DNA of 64,000 nucleotides from Brachionus manjavacas (lineage: Eukaryota; Rotifera; Eurotatoria; Ploima; Brachionidae). Location: positions 4,154,001 to 4,218,000 of the forward strand of contig JAHQIY010000004.1 of NCBI GenBank assembly GCA_019054805.1. Direction: 5' to 3'. Positions 58,539 through 64,000 of this stretch are shown one piece after another; position 1 is the first letter of the stretch; every line of letters begins with the position of its first letter. Both the position numbers and the translations under genes were made by a program. Under the pieces are notes generated by a model. That model saw only the letters and a list, made by a program, of their open reading frames with translations. It was not told where the DNA came from and did no database searches.

Positions 58539-61500
58539 TTAAGATGATCCAGTTTTTATAATCTTGATTAAAGAGGCAGAGTTGCTTTGTTTGATTGCTT
58601 GCCTAGCGCTCGATACTAAATCTGATTTATATTTTCCCACTAAAAAATGTATAACTATTTAATCTTTAAAGTTTTTTATTTAATAATACCTCTTAAATTT
58701 CCAGCCTTTTGAATGAATTGATTTAATGACTTGACATTTTCTAATAATTCCTTGTGATTATTGCTTCTAATTTTGTATCCGTTTATCAAATCTCTGTTCA
58801 TATTCATCAGTTCAAAATAATGACGCTTCATTCCAACACTGAAAATTACAAATATCAAAGAATTTTTTTTTATTTTAAATTTGATTTGGGAGAGAATCCC
58901 AGGCTGCTTGGAATTTATCTTGCAAAAAAGATTTTTTAACTTACAAAAGATGTGTTTTTTTTTTGTTTATTCAAATGCAAAAAATATTTTTTTTTTATGA
59001 AATTTTAAATTTTCAAATAAAAAAAGTTATTTTAGATTTTATTTACAAAAAAAAGTTGCTACAATATGAATCCCTTAAAATTTTCAATGGAATGAGACCT
59101 TGTGCATATATTTTTTTGTGTTACAAAATTTTTCAGAATTGATTTATCAATCTGCTATTATTATTTATTTATTACTGACAAAAAATAAAAAGTGATTCAA
59201 ATTAATCGTTTTTAAATGATTCAATTGGAATTGGCTTCACGTTTTCTCATTTTCATTTCATTTACCAATTATTTAAAAATGTATTAGAATACTTTAGATA
59301 AGATTATAAAATATTAGAAAGAGAAACTTCTTTCATTAAACAGTTATAAAGGCGAAGATTTTAATTTAAATTGCATTAAATATTATGGTTTTCTAAATAC
59401 TCATTAGTAAACTATAAAAAAGCTGAACAAATGGAATGGTTTCAAAATATTCAGAATTCAAGAAAACCTAAGAAAGTGCTTAAAGAGCTACTTTACAAAA
59501 GAGCTGAGCTAATAGCAAGCATGAATAAACAAAATAAAAATAAATAAGTTATGAGATATAAATCAATCTAAAATAAATTAAGGAAGAGCTATAAGTCCCC
59601 ATCAGGAAATATCAACTTCATCAAAAACTTTATTACTTGAAGATACATAACACGAAAACATCGACTCGAAATTAGGGAAACACGAATCTCAAATGTCAAA
59701 GTCGACGACATTGTAAATGAAATCATAAAAATTGTAGCATTTTCTTAAAGCTAAGAGACAAAGATATGAATTAAAAAATATGTTCATATTAACCGAATTT
59801 AATCAAATTTTGTACAAATTTTTAATAGACTTAATCAATTAAGAAGATTAATAAATCTAGCTGTCTCATGGTTTACTAAAAGAACATAGAACAAAATGGT
59901 AATGGGTGAAGCGGACTTCTCTCCTATGACGGTGACTTGTCTTTGTAATTCGTTTGAGGAAAAACAAATAAGCATAGAGCGTGTTCTTGAGCATTTATTT
60001 TGTTCTAGCGCAGCGCTTAAGCATGTGCTCAAGTAAGCTGTCAACTTTGTTCAAAAACGTACTGTATAATTTTTTAAATAAGATTTTTTTTATAATCAAT
60101 CTTTAGTTGAATTTTTTTTTAAATTTTATTTGACAAATTTATAACCGTATAAGGAATAATTTATGATTTAAAGTTCGCGCGATGCAAAACTTCCACACTA
60201 TCTCCAGATATGGATTTCGACCTCATTTTTGGATTCTACGTATATGAAAACCTATGTTTAGCCAAAATTTTAGGGGGGTCAAAAAAATTTTTTTTTGTCT
60301 AAGGGGGTCTGAATCTTTACAGCCTTATATAAAGTATATCTTATTTAAGCTTTTTTATCTCAGAATTTAATCAATCGAATCTACTCGGTCGACACATTTT
60401 CTGATAGAGAATTAAATGCTCTATATTCTGAGCTGGTTATCTTGAAAAAAAAAAATTTGAAAATTTTTTCGGAAAAAAATCGGAAAAATTTTGGCATTTT
60501 TTAACTTTTTCGGGATCTACTTTTTTGCAAACCCCTTAAGCTATATATTTTTACAATTGTAGATAATACTGAAAAGACACTAGATCTTTATTTTATAGAT
60601 GGTGAAAATATAGGGAAAAGCAAAGTGATAAAAAGTATTGCGTTAGAATTAGGAAATAAATAAAAAAAGTAAAACCATCATTTTGTTCAGAATTTTGTCT
60701 AGTTTCAGAATTTGTATAAAAATATATAGGTTAAGGGGTTTGCAAAAAAGTAGATCCCGAAAAAGTTAAAAATGACAAAATTTTTCCGATTTTTTTCCGA
60801 AAAAATTTTCAAATTTTTTTTTTTCAAGATAACCAGCTCAGAATATAGAGCATTTAATTCTCTATCAGAAAATGTGTCGACCGAGTAGATTCGATTGATT
60901 AAATTCTGAGATAAAAAAGCTTAAATAAGATATACTTTATATAAGGCTGTAAAGATTCAGACAATAAAAGTTGTCACTCTGTAAAATTACTTAATTAAGA
61001 GGTACGAAAAAATACTTGGTGCTTTTAATATCAATATTCAAAGAAAATTTTTAAATAGCATGTTACACAAATGCTCTTAAGGCTTAAGGCTTTTGCCTCT
61101 TGCATTTTGGAAATGCTGGTTTATTTCTTTGAAAAGCAATACAGGAAAGAGTTTAAAAATAAATAAAAATCAAAAGTCGAAATTTGCCATGAATTAAAGA
61201 CTTGGATAATTTTTTGCATTAAGTTAAAAATAAAAAATCTCTATTTAAAGAAAAACATACTTTTAAATTTTAACAAATTTTTGTTTAAAATTATATAAAA
61301 AATGTCACAAGTTTTATTTGATCTAAAATTTTTAAATTTGTGCCTTAATTTTTTTTCCTAAGTCAAGTTCTGACTTTGGCTTGTAGTTCCTTAAGTTAAG
61401 GGTAACTTTGGAATAGGAATACAATTTATCCTAAATTTATTACTTACATGTCGTCCATTAATCGGGAATCTTCGGCGCGTACTACCAAACTCCGAATCAA

Positions 61501-62443
61501 ATTAGAGTGATCAGCCATTTGTGAAGTCAACTGCTGTCGAACATTGTTAAATTGTTCTATTTGAATTAGAATTTGTTGTAGATTTTCCAACTCATTTGGA
61601 AAATCACAATTTGACTGTAAATCTGTAATTTTCAGATATGTACATAGTGATTGAATAAGATTTCCAGCAAGTTCCATATCATCGGTTTTAATTGTCATCT
61701 GACCATTGAGTTCCATGTTTAAAATTAAAGCTCGATTGTCTCTTAGAGCCATAAAAGCAATATTTATACTTGACTCAGCTTCGTATTCTTCGTCAAGAAT
61801 GAAATTATTATTTATCCAAAGAACTACCTAAAACAAAAGTTCTGTAGAAAATTTAAATAATTTTTTTTTTAATTACTCTATGGATTCGTTCACTAATTGT
61901 AAAAGTGACATAACTCTGAGGCTCTTTTGTTTCTATTAACTCAATCTTTTTGTACATGGCAAATGTTGGAATTAATCGCATTTGTTCAATTACGTGAAAC
62001 TGAGTCCTTTAAAAACAATCATTTAAAATCATATTACTTTTCTTTTCTTTTTAAAAATGAATGATATTACGAATTTTCGTATCCAACCAGTATATGCATG
62101 TGAAGATCTACAGATAGGTCTTTTGGTATAGTCAATGGAATAGTCAAATAATTCCCCAATTGGTTATTTGGCGGGTGTCTAGTTAAGTAAAGATAAAATA
62201 AAATAAATTTAGAAATTTGAAAAAAAATCCAAATTACACCACGTAGCTCTCTCCTTTGAATATGCCTTCGGCAAAATTTATTACTGCTCTAATAATGGTG
62301 TCTTTAAAAGCAAAAAAATTTAATTCTTATTCCAAATTCATTTAAAATATACCGTTATTTGTTTTCATTATAATCGCCACATGTCCTTTTATAGAGCCAT
62401 TTTGTAATACAGTTGTAAATTTTGATTGAATTTGAGTATTCGC
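58539..62443 (-). CDS. BBS2: BBS2, BBSome subunit (C-terminal 340 aa; 5' part outside window)
   Basis: Seven exons (62443-62353, 62301-62238, 62178-62071, 62006-61877, 61827-61448, 58838-58690, 58639-58539) join in frame to 340 aa plus stop. They correspond to about residue 370 to the end of animal BBS2. Conserved blocks are [84 protein letters not shown] and a final TGSS. These cover the GAE-like platform, the helical segment and the C-terminal hairpin. The N-terminal beta-propeller exons must lie beyond 64000. BBS2 is a core member of the BBSome, the coat-like complex that carries membrane proteins in and out of cilia. The first in-window exon starts at phase 0 after an AAAAG acceptor. The intron 61447-58839 contains a large inverted repeat. 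Confidence 0.95.
58839..61447 (-). other. BBS2 intron of 2,609 nt
   Basis: Donor GTAAGT, acceptor TAATTTTCAG. It hosts the long inverted repeat (60307-60962) and, at about 59430-59830 on the plus strand, a decayed coding-like stretch ([17 protein letters not shown], stops further on) of unknown origin. Confidence 0.75.
60307..60962. mobile_element. Long inverted repeat, ~245-bp arms, ~166-bp spacer
   Basis: The left arm (60307-60551) and the right arm (60718-60962) are reverse complements with only a few differences, for example one extra T in the run near 60500 and CTTAA against GTTAA near the inner ends. The arms carry recognisable words such as GTCGACACATTTTCTGATAG and GGGATCTACTTTTTTGCAAA. 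The spacer has no ORF. A foldback-type DNA transposon or a non-autonomous element with long TIRs is the simplest reading. Confidence 0.85.
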
Positions 62444-64000
62444 CTTTTAATTACATAATATATTTGTGAACCAAAGCTTATCTTAATGAGTCCAGATATT
62501 TTTTTTGAATTTCAAAAATTTATTAAATAAAAAAAAAACAATATTTATTTGAAGAAAATATTTTTTCAAGGTTTTTGATTTTTATGGTCATTATAAAAAA
62601 ACAGGAGTTTCAAGTCCGGATTTTTTTTTCACAAGTCCGATAAGTGTCAATTGTGCACTTAAAAAAAAAAATTGTCCGGTCTTTGGCTTTTTTTTAATGA
62701 CTTGGGCTTTAATTTAGGATAATTAAACAACTCTGAAAAAACTATTTCCCATCAATCGCATTCAAGGTTTTTTAAAATAGAGAATTCAACAGAGTCCTTT
62801 AACTCCATTGAGAGAAAAATCTAGAAGAAGAAAAAAATTGAATTCAACAATTGAAAGTGAACTTTTATCTTATATTTTTAATTAATTAGTTGAATTAAAA
62901 AATTGATTTTATTAAAGGCGTGTATTTAACCTTCTTACAAAAATAAATTATTTGCTGACAATTTTTTTCTGACTAAATTAATTAATGTACTGACAAATTA
63001 ATTATTATATGAATTATTTGGTCGTACTAAATTTTTATTTTTGTCACTGAAAAATAATTTTTTGTCAAAATTTAATACAATTAGTCACTTTTTTATTAAA
63101 AAAAAAATTATTTTGTCAGTAAGAAAAAATAGAAGCCTAAATTAAATACTAACCTTAATTAGTCAAATAAAAGAAGGTTCAATTTATAAAGAATTGCTTT
63201 TTTTCGTATTCTATCAAAAATTGACTTAACTAAAAAGCTATTTTCTGAAGTTTCAATGATTGGAACTTTCTTCTATTTGAGGTATTACAGTATTTTTTAC
63301 ATTAATTAATAATTTTTAATTTTTTAAAATTCAATCACCTAGAAAAAAATTAAAAAGTTCTTATTATTTTCCTTTATAAAATAATATATTTGTATTAGTT
63401 GTTCAAACAGCTTCAACTCCAGTTGAAACTGAATTAACAAGAACTATAAAAAATACTTTTGGGCAGCTTTGAATAATCATGAATATGAAGAAAAAAAATT
63501 ATTAATTATTTTCATTTAATTTGCTTTTAGAATATTTTATTTCGGAAGTTTATTTATTTATATGCCATAAATTTTTTTACATTATTATATGTAGGGTAAT
63601 AAATATTTGGCTGAAAGGATGGACTAAGTTCCATTTCAAACTTTCTTGCTATAGTCTTAAGTCCTATTTGTTCACCTAATGGACTAGACCCAAATTTTGT
63701 GTCAGGTAAATTTCACGTCCACTTTTAAAAATCTCACTTAATTTTCTTGACAAAAGATCTTAAAAATTTATCGAAAAATTGTTCATGTTAAATAGTTTTA
63801 AGGGCTTTTTTTATTAAAATTTCAATTTTGATCTTATAATTTAATTTCAAAATATTTAGTTAAAATTTTACTATTATATAATCATAGTTGAATAATCATA
63901 ATCTAATTAAAAAAAAATCAAAATTTTTGTTTTCAAAATAGATTTCATGTAAGCTAAAGCCTTTGACCCTTAACTAAAACTTCTACTCTTCTTAATTAAA
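62444..64000 (-). other. Presumed BBS2 intron running out of the window
   Basis: No BBS2 propeller exon is seen here. The only notable feature is the hAT-like end at about 62590-62735. Confidence 0.5.
62590..62735 (-). mobile_element. hAT-like element fragment
   Basis: Read on the minus strand it starts CAGAGTTGTTTAAT and matches the end at 39466. Further in it has paired TCCGG words (CCGGACAA, TCGGACTTG, TCCGGACTTG). Other end not found. Confidence 0.35.

Noticed and set aside
59835..60044. 69-codon minus-strand ORF in the BBS2 intron
   Set aside because: No similarity to BBS2 or any family I know; lies in intronic transposon-rich DNA.
1..64000. CRISPR arrays, bacterial operons, rRNA genes
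   Set aside because: None present; introns and metazoan genes show this is eukaryotic nuclear DNA, and no direct-repeat array or rRNA-like sequence was seen.

Overview
This is a very AT-rich animal nuclear DNA window. The genes have introns, many only about 40-80 nt long with GT..AG ends. The gene set is metazoan: an adducin, a rhodopsin-type GPCR, and several genes of motile or primary cilia. Short introns, extreme AT content, ciliary genes and CR1/L2-like retrotransposons would suit a rotifer such as Brachionus. That assignment is inference; I could not compare against any database.

Layout. (1) 0-9 kb: a 3'-end LINE relic (365-908), then a minus-strand neuropeptide-type GPCR in two exons (1254-4550), then a gene-free stretch with a pre-miRNA-like hairpin (8197-8277). 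(2) 8.6-14.6 kb, minus strand: a six-exon tektin-like gene (TEKTL1/CCDC105 type) and an eight-exon GPN1 GTPase. (3) 16.4-22.6 kb: a retroelement block with a decayed RT copy, a decayed unidentified coding region, a younger 5'-truncated LINE with ORF1 remnant, endonuclease and reverse transcriptase, and the C-terminal end of an integrase-like transposase. (4) 23.6-31.5 kb, minus strand: a complete adducin gene whose introns hold Tc1-like and pogo-like relics and three very small exons. (5) 31.5-41.9 kb: a gene-poor stretch with one possible small plus-strand ORF, a perfect 33-bp hairpin, and an 890-bp element with long terminal inverted repeats and an exact 9-bp target duplication. (6) 41.9-49.1 kb, minus strand: a gene I do not recognise, apparently one protein of about 1,986 aa with beta-thymosin-like repeats and a tandemly duplicated domain of about 90 aa. 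(7) 51.8-53.1 kb, minus strand: a CIMIP2/FAM166-like ciliary microtubule inner protein in seven exons, one of them 13 nt. (8) 58.5-64 kb, minus strand: the C-terminal 340 residues of BBS2. One BBS2 intron carries a nearly perfect inverted repeat of about 245 bp per arm; the N-terminal exons lie beyond the window.

Exons were joined by hand. The frame closes across every junction of GPN1, adducin, the tektin-like gene, the CIMIP2-like gene, BBS2 and the GPCR, so those models are strong. The shared theme is cilia: the tektin-like protein and the CIMIP2-like protein would sit inside the axoneme, and BBS2 belongs to the BBSome that carries cargo into and out of cilia. GPN1 (RNA polymerase II import), adducin (spectrin-actin cortex) and the GPCR are unrelated housekeeping or signalling genes.
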